Shown: in pieces, positions 26,674-35,532 of the stretch
Layout: each line of letters begins with the position of its first letter
How positions within the stretch are numbered: the stretch's first letter is position 1
Assembly: GCA_002011165.2 (NCBI GenBank)
Contig: MTMI02000003.1
Coordinates: forward strand, 62,001-126,000
Direction of reading: 5' to 3'
Source of the DNA: Candidatus Mnemosynella biddleae
GTDB taxonomy: Archaea > Halobacteriota > Archaeoglobi > Mnemosynellales > Mnemosynellaceae
Length of the DNA: 64,000 nucleotides
Position numbers and translations under genes: made by a program
The notes under the pieces: model-generated
The model's database searches: none
Told to the model about the DNA's origin: nothing
The model's input: only the letters and a program-made list of their open reading frames with translations

Positions 26674-28899
26674 ATGAGGACCGCAGTCATAGAAGTTCGA
26701 GGGATCGTTCAAGGTGTGGGGTTCAGACCTTTTGTTTACAACAAAGCCAAAGAGCTTGGGATAAAGGGTTATGTTCAGAACAGAGGAACGAAAGTCAGGA
26801 TTGTTGCTCAAGGAGAGAGAATCGACGAATTTATAAAAGAGATCGAAAAAGGAACTCCACTTTCGAGAATAAACGATCTTTCAGTTGAATTTGTAGAGAT
26901 GGATGAATTCTCTGAGTTTGAGATTAGAAAAAGTGAATTTGATATATCTGATGGATTTCTTCCTGCAGATGTTGCGATTTGCGAGGAATGTATAGAGGAT
27001 ATCACAAATGAGACGAGATTTAAAGGATACTGGGCAACTTCATGTGTGAACTGCGGGCCGAGATTTACGATAATAGAAGAGATTCCCTATGATAGAGAGA
27101 GAACCTCAATGCGAGATTTTCCCATGTGCAAGGATTGTAGAAGAGAGTATGAAGATCCTTTGAATAGAAGATTTCACGCCCAAACCATAGCCTGCGAAAA
27201 GTGTGGACCAAAACTGCGACTTTTGGACAGAGAGGGAAGAGAAATAAAAGGTGATGTGATAAAAAAAGTTGCGGAACTATTGAAAAAGGGGTATTTCGTT
27301 GCGATAAAGGGTATTGGAGGATTTCATATTGCTGGAATTCCAGAAAGAGCAGACGAACTGAGAAGAAGGTTAAGAAGGCCAAGACAGCCTTTCGCTTTGA
27401 TGGCAACGATGAAGATGATAGAGGAGCTTGTTGAAGTGAGTGAAAAGGAGAGAGAGTGGCTTTTCTCTCCTGTGAGACCTATTGTGATAATGAAGAAGAG
27501 AGGGAGGGGGGAGTTTTTGGGGATCTCACATCTTCACACTTTAGGCATCATGCTCCCCTATACTGGTCTGCATCATTTACTCTTTCAGCATCTTGATACA
27601 CCTCTAATCATGACAAGTGCAAACGAGCCTGGTGAGCCAATGATAAAGGATGAGAAAGAGGCACTTGAAAAACTGGGTCACATTTGTGACTTCTTTTTGA
27701 TTCACAACAGACGAATTGTTAACAGATGCGATGATTCGGTTGTGAGAATCAACAATGGAGTTCCGCTTTATCTCAGAATGTCGAGAGGTCTAGCTCCAGC
27801 AAAGATTGAAGTGAGATGGAGAAGTGATCTCAAAATTCTTGCTCTCGGGGCTGAGCTGAACGGATCAGTCTGTATTTATAAGGATGGAAGTTGTTACATT
27901 TCTCAGTATCTAGGTCACGTGAGGAATTATGATGTTATGAGATACCTCGAAGAGACAGTTGATTTCATGATGAGGGTTACTCAGATCCACCCGGAAGTCA
28001 TAGCTCACGACTTACATCCTGCATTTCTCACAACGAGATATGCAAAAGAGCTATCTCAAAAGTTTCAAGCGGAGAGAATTGAAGTTCAACATCATATTGC
28101 TCATGTGGCATCTCTCATGGCTGAAGGAACTGATGAAATTGTCGCTCTGGCGTCTGATGGAGTTGGATATTCTCCAGAGGGTATCTGGGGAGGTGAGGTT
28201 TTCGTCAACTTTCATCGCTATGGAGGTCTCATGAAGGTAAGAATGCCCGGTGGAGATCTCGCAACTAGATATCCCTCAAGAATGGTTGCAGGAATTCTCT
28301 ATGATGTATTGAGTGAAGAAGAATTGAGAGATCTCCTCAAAGACTTATACTTCCCAAGAGGTGAGAGAGAGATTGATGTAGTGATGCGACAGCTCGAGAG
28401 AGACGTTAATGTTGTAATGACTTCCAGCACTGGAAGAGTGCTTGATGCAACTGCTGCTCTTCTCGGAATCTGCAATGAGAGAACTTACGAGGGTGAGCCC
28501 GCGATGTCTTTGGAGGCTTTCGCTCATTACGGAAATGCTGAAAACGTGGAACTCCCAGTTGAGATCAAAAATGGAATTCTTGACACGAGAATGATTCTCC
28601 TCGGTGCTTACGAGGCTTTAAAAGAGGGGAAGAAGAGAGAAGATATTGCCGCTGCAGTTCATAAAGCTTTAGCGGAGGGATTCTCTGAAATAATGTTTGA
28701 AGCGTCTGAAAAGAGCGGGATAAAGATTACTGGAATGAGTGGGGGTGTTGCTTTAAACTCGATAATCCCAAGGATCATAAAAGAGAGGATGGAAAGAGAG
28801 GGGAGGAAGTTTATCCTTAATAAGCTCGTTCCTCCGGGAGATGGAGGAATTTCTTTCGGTCAGTGCATCTACGTGGTGATGATGAATGAAGATAGATGA
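26674..28899 (+). CDS. hypF: HypF carbamoyltransferase for [NiFe] hydrogenase maturation
   Basis: The protein has 741 residues in the HypF order. An acylphosphatase domain (RGIVQGVGFRPFVYNKA, residues 8-24) comes first. Two zinc fingers follow between about 105 and 185 (CEECIEDI...CVNCGP, CKDCRREY...CEKCGP). A YrdC-like domain comes next, then a C-terminal Kae1-like carbamoyltransferase domain with AHDLHPAFLTTRYA and VQHHIAHVASLMAE. It makes thiocarboxamide on HypE from carbamoyl phosphate, the source of the active-site CN ligands. Its presence implies a [NiFe] hydrogenase elsewhere. No other hyp gene is nearby. Confidence 0.95.
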   Translation: MRTAVIEVRGIVQGVGFRPFVYNKAKELGIKGYVQNRGTKVRIVAQGERIDEFIKEIEKGTPLSRINDLSVEFVEMDEFSEFEIRKSEFDISDGFLPADVAICEECIEDITNETRFKGYWATSCVNCGPRFTIIEEIPYDRERTSMRDFPMCKDCRREYEDPLNRRFHAQTIACEKCGPKLRLLDREGREIKGDVIKKVAELLKKGYFVAIKGIGGFHIAGIPERADELRRRLRRPRQPFALMATMKMIEELVEVSEKEREWLFSPVRPIVIMKKRGRGEFLGISHLHTLGIMLPYTGLHHLLFQHLDTPLIMTSANEPGEPMIKDEKEALEKLGHICDFFLIHNRRIVNRCDDSVVRINNGVPLYLRMSRGLAPAKIEVRWRSDLKILALGAELNGSVCIYKDGSCYISQYLGHVRNYDVMRYLEETVDFMMRVTQIHPEVIAHDLHPAFLTTRYAKELSQKFQAERIEVQHHIAHVASLMAEGTDEIVALASDGVGYSPEGIWGGEVFVNFHRYGGLMKVRMPGGDLATRYPSRMVAGILYDVLSEEELRDLLKDLYFPRGEREIDVVMRQLERDVNVVMTSSTGRVLDATAALLGICNERTYEGEPAMSLEAFAHYGNAENVELPVEIKNGILDTRMILLGAYEALKEGKKREDIAAAVHKALAEGFSEIMFEASEKSGIKITGMSGGVALNSIIPRIIKERMEREGRKFILNKLVPPGDGGISFGQCIYVVMMNEDR

Positions 28900-29299
28900 A
28901 ATTCAAAGAGAGAGACTTCTATCGAGACTTGAGAGAGAGTTTCCGAGTGGATTTAGAGTTCCCGAGGAACTAGAAGGTTTGAAGATAAAAAAGAGAGTTT
29001 TAGAGGTTTTGAAAAGCGGAGAGAAGACTAAAAAAGAAGAGCTTATGAAAGAGCTGAAGATGCTTGAATTCAAACTTACTGAGAAGTTGAAGAAGGATGA
29101 CATCAGCTTTGAGGATGGCGAAAAAATCGTTGAAAAATTGATGGGTCTGAGAAAAGCGATTATGATGATCGAAGAAGAGGAGGAATCAATAAACGAGAAA
29201 ATTAAAAAAACAAGAAAAGAGGATTTTCTCAGATGGAAAAAGTTCATTGAGAAGATCAGAGGTTCTGCACCCCCGCATCAGCGGAAATTTGAAAATTGA
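28886..29299 (+). CDS. Small helical archaeal protein (DUF5788-like), copy 2
   Basis: The protein has 137 residues, starting inside the end of hypF (14-base overlap). It begins RLEREFPSGFRVPEELEG, then long charged helices with ISFEDGEKIVEKLMGLRKAIMMIEEEEE, and ends KEDFLRWKKFIEKIRG. The order and spacing parallel the protein at 21360-21764: F-x-G-x-R-x-P near the start, an IS-acidic helix in the middle, and a DxxRW motif near the end. The two are probably paralogs. The function is unknown. Confidence 0.58.
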   Translation: MKIDEIQRERLLSRLEREFPSGFRVPEELEGLKIKKRVLEVLKSGEKTKKEELMKELKMLEFKLTEKLKKDDISFEDGEKIVEKLMGLRKAIMMIEEEEESINEKIKKTRKEDFLRWKKFIEKIRGSAPPHQRKFEN

Positions 29300-29321
29300 A
29301 CAGTAAACGATAAATAGAAGT

Positions 29322-30605
29322 ATGAATGTTAGAGTTGGGGGAGGCGGAGAATTGGTAAGAGTGACTCTCAAATACGGAAGAGGGCATCTTTCCACTAAAA
29401 TTTCTGAAAAGAATATTCTTCAGTTCATCTATCCGGAAGAACTTAAAGGCTTGAAGAACGTTGAGAGAGAGATTCTGAACGTTCTCTCAAATCCAATAGC
29501 ATCACCTCCTCTTGAAGAAGCGGTGAAGGGGAAAAAGAAAGTTGTTATTCTCGCAAGTGATGTCACGAGACCCTGTCCAACAAGAGTTCTCCTGCCTCCA
29601 GTTCTCAAAACTCTTGAAAGAGCTGGAATCTCTAAAGATGATGTCACAATCATCTATGGACTCGGAACTCACAGAAAACAGAGTGAAGAGGAGAAAAGAA
29701 GTATAGTTGGAGATGAAATCTATGAGAATTACAGATGCATTGACAGTGATCTCTACGATGTGGTTCACCTCGGAGAGACCTCTCGAGGGACTCCCGTTGA
29801 GATCTTTAAACCTGTGAGTGAGGCAAATTTCATAATATGCATAGGGAACATTGAGTTCCATTATTTTGCAGGGTATTCGGGTGGGGTGAAGCCCATTGTA
29901 GCAGGTGTGGGTTCAAAGAGAGCGATAGAAAAGAACCACATGCTGATGATCGAAGAAGGGGCAGAAGCAGGAAATCTAGAAAGTCCCGTAAGAAAAGATA
30001 TGGAAGAGTTCGCAGAAATTGTTGGAGTTGATTTTATTCTCAATGTTGTGCTTAACAGTAAAGAAGAAATAGTAAAAGTGGTGGCGGGAGATCCAATCAA
30101 AGCCCATAAAGAAGGTTGTAAAATTGTGGATGCCATGTACAAGAGAAAAGTAAGAGAGAGAGCAGATGTAGTTCTCTGCTCCTCTGGTGGCTATCCAAAT
30201 GATATCAACCTCTATCAGGTGCAGAAAGCAATAGATAACGTGAAGAGGGCTGTGAGAGGAGAGGGTACAATAGTTATGGTTGCTGAGTGTCCTGAAGGAT
30301 TCGGAAATGAGATTTTCGAAAAATGGATGACAGAATATAGCTATTTGGAGGATTTCATGAGGATGAGCGAGAGGGTGAGAAGAGAGTTTACACTTGGAGG
30401 TCATAAGGCAGCTTCGATTTCAATGATTATGAAACATGCCGATATCATGCTTGTGACGAAAATGGAGGAAGAAAGAGTTAGAAGAGCGTTTTTCGAATAT
30501 GCAAGAGATTTAGATGATGCAATGACTCAGATATTCGAAAAATATGGGAAAAACGTGAAAATCACTGTTGTTCCCTTTGCGAGAACAACTCTTTGTGTGG
30601 ACTGA
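29322..30605 (+). CDS. larA: Lactate racemase homolog (LarA, nickel-pincer enzyme family)
   Basis: The protein has 427 residues, the normal LarA length. Residues matching the known active site are visible: His117 in GLGTHR, His180 and Lys190 in FHYFAGYSGGVK, and His206 in KNHM. These correspond to the catalytic histidines, the lysine that covalently holds the nickel pincer cofactor, and a nickel ligand of Lactobacillus LarA. The enzyme racemises D/L-lactate or another 2-hydroxyacid. No larB, larC or larE is in the window. It could supply D-lactate to the GlcDF-type dehydrogenase. Its stop abuts the convergent trmI stop. Confidence 0.87.
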   Translation: MNVRVGGGGELVRVTLKYGRGHLSTKISEKNILQFIYPEELKGLKNVEREILNVLSNPIASPPLEEAVKGKKKVVILASDVTRPCPTRVLLPPVLKTLERAGISKDDVTIIYGLGTHRKQSEEEKRSIVGDEIYENYRCIDSDLYDVVHLGETSRGTPVEIFKPVSEANFIICIGNIEFHYFAGYSGGVKPIVAGVGSKRAIEKNHMLMIEEGAEAGNLESPVRKDMEEFAEIVGVDFILNVVLNSKEEIVKVVAGDPIKAHKEGCKIVDAMYKRKVRERADVVLCSSGGYPNDINLYQVQKAIDNVKRAVRGEGTIVMVAECPEGFGNEIFEKWMTEYSYLEDFMRMSERVRREFTLGGHKAASISMIMKHADIMLVTKMEEERVRRAFFEYARDLDDAMTQIFEKYGKNVKITVVPFARTTLCVD

Positions 30606-31313
30606 TTACTTCCTCGCAATGACAATATAACCCGTGTGAGCCACCCTGGTATTTGGTCTTATTCCTCTTTTCGTTACGTTTATTTCTCTCTCCATGATTT
30701 CAATTCCTCTAACATGTGTAAACTCTTTGAGAGCTCTCATTGCCTCTGTGGCTTTGTCCATATAAGGGGAATAAACTACAAGATAACCTCCTTCTCTTAA
30801 ATATTCGGAAACAATGGGAATCGTCTCATGAGCCTCAGGAAGGTCGAGAGTTATTACATCAAATTTCCTTTTGAACCTCAGCATTCTGATATCCCCTAGA
30901 ATTACCTCAACGTTCTCTATTCCGAAAGTTCTGAAGTTTTTCATCGCCACTCTGGCAGCCTGAGGATTTGTCTCACATGTGACGACCTTTGACGCTATCG
31001 TCGCGAGAAACGCTGCGAGGATTCCGGTTCCAGTTCCCGCATCAAGAACGATGTCAGAAGGTTTCAAACCAGTGTAAGCTATGATTGCCCCTATGTCTTT
31101 TGGCATTAGAGGAGTTCTCGTTCTTATGAAGTGGTGGAAGTAATCCTCTGATCTTGCTTTTCTAACGCTGAACTCATACCCAAGATGAGTTCTGACCTTT
31201 CCATCTTCAGAATTCAGAACATCTTCTGCACGGATAACTCCTCTATCAGTATGAATGTCTTTTCCACGGAAAAGATATCTTCTTTTTCCGTCAGTGATTA
31301 TGATCGGGATCAT
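30606..31313 (-). CDS. trmI: tRNA (adenine-57/58-N1)-methyltransferase TrmI
   Basis: The protein has 235 residues. An N-terminal beta domain precedes a Rossmann SAM-binding domain with VLDAGTGTGILAAFLA near 105 and the TrmI motif LDLPEAHE near 175. PLMPKDIGAIIAYTGL is conserved in archaeal TrmI. It methylates A57 and A58 in the tRNA T-loop, which matters for thermostability. Its ATG overlaps the NAC stop (ATGA), and it is the last gene of the PUA-NAC-TrmI operon. Confidence 0.9.
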   Translation of the reverse strand: MIPIIITDGKRRYLFRGKDIHTDRGVIRAEDVLNSEDGKVRTHLGYEFSVRKARSEDYFHHFIRTRTPLMPKDIGAIIAYTGLKPSDIVLDAGTGTGILAAFLATIASKVVTCETNPQAARVAMKNFRTFGIENVEVILGDIRMLRFKRKFDVITLDLPEAHETIPIVSEYLREGGYLVVYSPYMDKATEAMRALKEFTHVRGIEIMEREINVTKRGIRPNTRVAHTGYIVIARK

Positions 31314-31651
31314 TCCGTCAGCCTGAGTATCGCTTCAGCAAGATCTCCATTCGAATCTTCAAGAGCTTTTCTTGCAGTCTCCTCATCCACTCCCGCCTGT
31401 TCCATGACTATCTTTATATCCTCCTCTGAAATCGAAAGTTTTGGTATCTCCTCAACCTCTCCGACAATCTGAAAGCTCTTGGATCCCTTTGCCGAGATTA
31501 CCATAACCTCTGGATTTTTCACCACGATCTCAGAATTATTTCTGATGATAACTACCTTCTCAACATCCTTCATTTCTTCCACTTCTATGCCCATTTGCTT
31601 CATCATCTTCATCATGGCTCTCGGATTCATACCACCTCGGGGAAACATCAT
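31310..31651 (-). CDS. nac: Archaeal nascent polypeptide-associated complex protein (alpha-NAC)
   Basis: The protein has 113 residues. A NAC beta-barrel (EKVVIIRNNSEIVVKNPEVM) occupies the first 65. A UBA-like C-terminal helical bundle (DIKIVMEQAGVDEETARKAL) ends the protein. It binds ribosomes and shields nascent chains as a homodimer. The ATG at 31651 overlaps the PUA gene's stop; a second ATG lies three bases further in. Confidence 0.92.
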   Translation of the reverse strand: MMFPRGGMNPRAMMKMMKQMGIEVEEMKDVEKVVIIRNNSEIVVKNPEVMVISAKGSKSFQIVGEVEEIPKLSISEEDIKIVMEQAGVDEETARKALEDSNGDLAEAILRLTE

Positions 31652-32124
31652 CCATCGACCTCCTTTTTTATACTCTCTCTCACATCAACTGCCATTCCTC
31701 TCTTAAAAACACCCATCTCAGAAGAGGAAAGGATTGCTCTTCCTGTAGCCAAAAGATTGTCTTCTTCATCAACAACAAGAACTTCATCAAGAGCTCTTAT
31801 CTCTTTATCACATCCAACCACATGCTTCGAAAATACATTCTTCCCTTCTGCGATAAATGGAGCGACTTCAGAATTGATGATGACTCTGAGATGAGGAGAG
31901 GAGAAATAGGAGTGAAGCTTTCTCGCCCCGTATATGCTTAAAGTAAAGAGACCACATTCTGCTCTAAGTGAGGCAAGTCTCTTCCTATCTTCAAAAATTT
32001 GTCTGACCTTTCCAGTGGATGATAAAATGAACTTGCAGTTGTCTGAGAAAAGAGCTTTACCAGCCCCTCTTCCAAACTGATAATCTGCTATAATTCTAAC
32101 TCTTCGAAGCATTTCAGAGCTCAT
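31648..32124 (-). CDS. PUA-domain RNA-binding protein
   Basis: The protein has 158 residues from the ATG at 32124. The C-terminal half is a PUA domain: SPHLRVIINSEVAPFIAEGK, KHVVGCDKEIRALDEVLVV and LLATGRAILSSSEM. The N-terminal half (VRIIADYQFGRGAGKALF) resembles the domain preceding PUA in archaeal TGT-related and translation-associated proteins. It probably binds tRNA or rRNA. The open frame to 32364 overlaps the nnr gene on the other strand and is rejected. The operon mates NAC and TrmI support a role in translation. Confidence 0.8.
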   Translation of the reverse strand: MSSEMLRRVRIIADYQFGRGAGKALFSDNCKFILSSTGKVRQIFEDRKRLASLRAECGLFTLSIYGARKLHSYFSSPHLRVIINSEVAPFIAEGKNVFSKHVVGCDKEIRALDEVLVVDEEDNLLATGRAILSSSEMGVFKRGMAVDVRESIKKEVDG

Positions 32125-32166
32125 GCACATCATATTTATGCGATGAACCAATAAATATCTTTCCTG
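32125..32166. promoter_or_regulatory. Divergent promoters of the PUA-NAC-TrmI and nnr-moaC operons
   Basis: Two TATA-like octamers, ATATTTAT on the plus strand (32132-32139) and the same octamer on the minus strand (32151-32158), are inverted copies of one another. Each lies about 26-30 nt before the start codon it serves (32167 plus, 32124 minus), so both mRNAs would be leaderless and the two initiation complexes would overlap. Confidence 0.55.
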
Positions 32167-33600
32167 ATGATGAAAAGCATAACCTCCTTCGAAATGGATA
32201 TCATAGACATGAATTGTGAGTATCACGGTCTTTCGAGACTTCAGCTCATGGAAAACGCGGGAAGAGGAATTGCAGAGGAGATTGAAAAGAGAGGATTTAA
32301 AAGAGTTGTAATCTTCGCAGGTAAAGGGAACAATGGAGGTGACGCTTTCGTTGCTGCTAGACATCTGAGAGGAGAAATTGAGATCTACCTTCTTGGAAGA
32401 GAGAGCGAGATAAGAACAGAAATAGCGAGAAGAAATTTTGAGATCCTAAAAAGAAGTGGGATCAAAATAAGAGAGATAACAGACTCCTCAATGCTTCCTG
32501 AGAAGGTAAAGGCAGATGTTATCGTTGATGCTATCTTCGGAACTGGAGTAAGGCACCCGATCAGGGAGCCTGAAGCGAGTGCCATTGACCTCATCAACAG
32601 AAGTGACGCCTTCATTCTATCTGTGGATGTTCCGAGTGGAATGAATCCAGATGACGGAAGTGGAGAGAAGTTTGTGCGAGCTGATATCATAGTGACATTT
32701 CACAGAATGAAGAGAGGACTTGAAGGATTTCAGAATGTCGTGATTAAGGATATAGGCATCAGCGAAAGACTTGAAGAGCTTTGTGGACCCGGAGATGTTA
32801 AGATACTCCTGAAGAGGAGAGATGATTCCCACAAAGGAGATAATGGAAGGATACTCGTGGTCGGAGGTGGAGAATTCACAGGAGCGCCTGCACTGACTGC
32901 AATGGCAGCTCTGAGATGTGGAGTTGATTGGGTCACTATAGCGACTCCAGAGAAGATAAAGGAGATTGTCTCATCATTCTCTCCGAATCTCATTGTAAAA
33001 AGCTATAAAGGAGAGATTCTCTCTCCAGAGAATGTTGAATTTCTGAAGAATCTCGTTGAAAAACACGATGTCACGATTATCGGAATGGGTCTTGGAAGAA
33101 AAAAGGGGACGATAGAAGCAGTGAGTGAGATTTTGAAGATGAACGGAAGATTTGTAATTGATGCTGATGCTCTTCACTCAATTTCATCTCCTCTGAACTG
33201 TGAAGCCATTCTCACACCTCACAGAGGAGAGTTCAGAGTTCTTGGAGGAGAAACGAAGGAGACACTTGAGGAGATGAAAGAGGAGGTCAGAAAAGTTGCA
33301 AAAGAGTTGAAAGCAACAATTCTCCTGAAAGGTCCTAAAGACTTGATTTCGGATGGAGAGAGAATTAGAGTGAACCTCACCGGAAATGCAGGTATGACAG
33401 TTGGAGGCACTGGAGATGTTCTTGCAGGAATTGTTGGAGCTCTCTGGACAAAGGAGCCAGCTCTTTATGCCGCTTCCGGTGGAGCTTTTCTGTGTGGATT
33501 GGCTGGAGAGCTTGCTTACTCAAAAAAAGGTTATTCACTTCTTCCAACAGATATTATAGAGAGCATTCCAGAAGCTCTGGAGAGGATAAGATGGATTTAA
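32167..33600 (+). CDS. nnr: Bifunctional NAD(P)H-hydrate epimerase/dehydratase
   Basis: The protein has 477 residues in two domains. The N-terminal YjeF_N epimerase (residues 1-215) has AGKGNNGGDAFVAARHL and VDAIFGTG. The C-terminal ADP-dependent dehydratase, a ribokinase-like fold, has GRILVVGGGEFTGAPALTAM, DADALH, LTPHRGEF and the catalytic NAGMTVGGTGDVLAG. Together they repair hydrated NADH and NADPH, which form readily at high temperature. The moaC start overlaps its stop by 10 bases. Confidence 0.93.
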   Translation: MMKSITSFEMDIIDMNCEYHGLSRLQLMENAGRGIAEEIEKRGFKRVVIFAGKGNNGGDAFVAARHLRGEIEIYLLGRESEIRTEIARRNFEILKRSGIKIREITDSSMLPEKVKADVIVDAIFGTGVRHPIREPEASAIDLINRSDAFILSVDVPSGMNPDDGSGEKFVRADIIVTFHRMKRGLEGFQNVVIKDIGISERLEELCGPGDVKILLKRRDDSHKGDNGRILVVGGGEFTGAPALTAMAALRCGVDWVTIATPEKIKEIVSSFSPNLIVKSYKGEILSPENVEFLKNLVEKHDVTIIGMGLGRKKGTIEAVSEILKMNGRFVIDADALHSISSPLNCEAILTPHRGEFRVLGGETKETLEEMKEEVRKVAKELKATILLKGPKDLISDGERIRVNLTGNAGMTVGGTGDVLAGIVGALWTKEPALYAASGGAFLCGLAGELAYSKKGYSLLPTDIIESIPEALERIRWI

Positions 33601-34070
33601 AGTTCACGCATATAAAAGATGGGAAGATTTCGATGGTTGACATTACTGAAAAAAAGGACGTGCGAAGAGAGGCGATTGCAGAGGGATTTATAAAGCTTAG
33701 AAGAACCACGATAGAAGCAATAAGGAAAAACGAGGTTGCGAAAGGAGACGTTATCTCTGCCTCGATCATCGCAGGGGTTATGGGTGTCAAGAAGACTCCA
33801 GAAATCATACCTCTCTGCCATCAACTGAACATAACTGGAGTGGATGTTGATGTGGAGATCGAAAAGGATGGTGTAAGAGTGATCGTGAAAGTCTCATCAG
33901 TCGGAAAGACAGGAGTTGAGATGGAGGCTCTTACGGGCGTCTCATGTGCTCTTCTTACAATCTGGGACATGGTAAAGTCGCTTGAGAAAGATGAGAGGGG
34001 TAATTATCCAGAAACTAAAATTGAGATGATTAAAGTAGTGGAAAAGAGGAAGGAAAATGGAGACGAATGA
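33591..34070 (+). CDS. moaC: Cyclic pyranopterin monophosphate synthase
   Basis: The protein has 159 residues. Conserved motifs are IMGV-type MGVKKTPEIIPLCHQL and GKTGVEMEALTGVSCALLTIWDMVK, with the C-terminal DERGNYPETKIEMI. It acts with MoaA to form the molybdopterin/tungstopterin precursor. The ATG at 33591 is chosen from homology; the open frame upstream lies inside nnr. The secretion ATPase gene overlaps its 3' end by 14 bases, so the pilus-like locus may be co-transcribed. Confidence 0.93.
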   Translation: MDLKFTHIKDGKISMVDITEKKDVRREAIAEGFIKLRRTTIEAIRKNEVAKGDVISASIIAGVMGVKKTPEIIPLCHQLNITGVDVDVEIEKDGVRVIVKVSSVGKTGVEMEALTGVSCALLTIWDMVKSLEKDERGNYPETKIEMIKVVEKRKENGDE

Positions 34071-35532
34071 ATATGTAGAAGTAGAAAGATATTGGTTAAA
34101 TGAACCCTATTGCTATGCTTCCATAAAATATCATGAAGATCTTCACGATTACTCTTACTTCGTTGTCGAACCAGAGTTAAATGATGACGAGAGAATCATA
34201 CTTCACGAAATAACAGAGAATTTGAGAGATGTTTTGATTTCCTCTGAAATAGAGTCGGAGAATAGCAGTAAAGAAGAAATAATTAGAAGTGTTTTCGATG
34301 AAATAATTTCAGACTACGGTTTTAATCTGAACGAGGCTCAGTATGAGAAAATATTATACTATATTCTCAGAGACTTTCTGGGATTTGGAAAAATAGATGG
34401 TCTGATGAGAGACAGAATGATCGAAGACATATCTTGTAATGGTCCCAGAATCCCTGTTTTTGTCTACCACAGAAACTACGGAAGCCTCGAAACAAACATC
34501 ATTTTCTCAGATGAGAGAGAATTGAACTCCTACGTTATAAAACTAGCTCAAGAAGGTGGAAAACACATCTCAATAGCCGAACCAATAGTGGATGCCACCC
34601 TTAAGGATGGGTCGAGAATTCAACTAACACTCGGAGATGAAATAACAACAAGAGGCAGCACTTTTACAATAAGAAAATTTCAGGACATTCCAATAACTCC
34701 TGTAGATCTAATAAAATGGAATACTTTTTCAGCTGAAGAAATGGCCTATTTCTGGCTCTGTGTTGAAAATAAAAAGAATGTTCTATTTGTGGGTGGCACT
34801 GCTTCCGGAAAAACATCCTCTCTAAATGCAATTTCATTCTTCATACCTCAAAAATCAAAGATAGTTTCAATTGAAGATACAAGGGAGATAAAACTTCTCC
34901 ACCCTAATTGGATCCCAAGCGTCACCAGAGAGACATTTATAGGAGGTGAAAGGGGATCAGTAGACATGTATGACCTTCTCAAAGCTGCTCTGAGACAGAG
35001 ACCAGAATATATTATAGTCGGAGAGGTTAGGGGTTCTGAAGCTGTTACTCTTTTCCAAGCAATGGCCACGGGGCATGCAACTCTTTCAACACTTCATGCT
35101 GATTCGATCGAAGCTGTGATTCACAGGTTAGAGAATCCACCAATAGGTGTCCCGAGAGTTATGATGGAATCTCTCAACATAATCAGCATTCAATCTTTAG
35201 TTCATCGGGACAAAAAGAGGATGAGGAGGAACACAGAAATCTCGGAGATATTGAGGATAGAACCGGTTACAAGGAATGTGAGGACTTCAAGAGTATTTCT
35301 ATGGGACCCTGTCAGAGATGCTCACGTCAGAGTTGGAGGGTCAAAAGCTCTGGAAAGTATAAAAACCATGAAGGGGTGGGAGGCAGAAGATCTAGAAAGA
35401 GAGCTGGAAGACAGAAAAAAAGTGCTTCTTCATCTAGTTTCAAATGATATAACAGACTATAAGGAGATATGGAAAATAATACATGCATACCAGTCAAATA
35501 AAGAAAGGTTGATGGAAAAGCTGGGATTATGA
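34057..35532 (+). CDS. Type II/IV secretion (archaeal pilus-type) ATPase
   Basis: The protein has 491 residues. Walker A is FVGGTASGKTSS (around 244-255), the Asp box SIEDTREI (271-278), Walker B PEYIIVGEVRG (316-326) and the His box TGHATLSTLHAD (338-349). The ATPase looks active. It belongs to the GspE/FlaI/TadA superfamily that drives pilin assembly or secretion. It heads a run with the membrane platform protein and five prepilin-like genes. The archaellum motor gene FlaI is related, but no other archaellum gene (flaG, flaF, flaC/D/E) is here, so a pilus-like role is favoured. Confidence 0.9.
   Translation: METNEYVEVERYWLNEPYCYASIKYHEDLHDYSYFVVEPELNDDERIILHEITENLRDVLISSEIESENSSKEEIIRSVFDEIISDYGFNLNEAQYEKILYYILRDFLGFGKIDGLMRDRMIEDISCNGPRIPVFVYHRNYGSLETNIIFSDERELNSYVIKLAQEGGKHISIAEPIVDATLKDGSRIQLTLGDEITTRGSTFTIRKFQDIPITPVDLIKWNTFSAEEMAYFWLCVENKKNVLFVGGTASGKTSSLNAISFFIPQKSKIVSIEDTREIKLLHPNWIPSVTRETFIGGERGSVDMYDLLKAALRQRPEYIIVGEVRGSEAVTLFQAMATGHATLSTLHADSIEAVIHRLENPPIGVPRVMMESLNIISIQSLVHRDKKRMRRNTEISEILRIEPVTRNVRTSRVFLWDPVRDAHVRVGGSKALESIKTMKGWEAEDLERELEDRKKVLLHLVSNDITDYKEIWKIIHAYQSNKERLMEKLGL

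Noticed and set aside
32125-32364. Longer frame for the PUA-domain protein (80 extra N-terminal residues).
   Set aside because: It overlaps the first 66 codons of nnr on the opposite strand and does not look like protein; the start at 32124 fits a TATA element.
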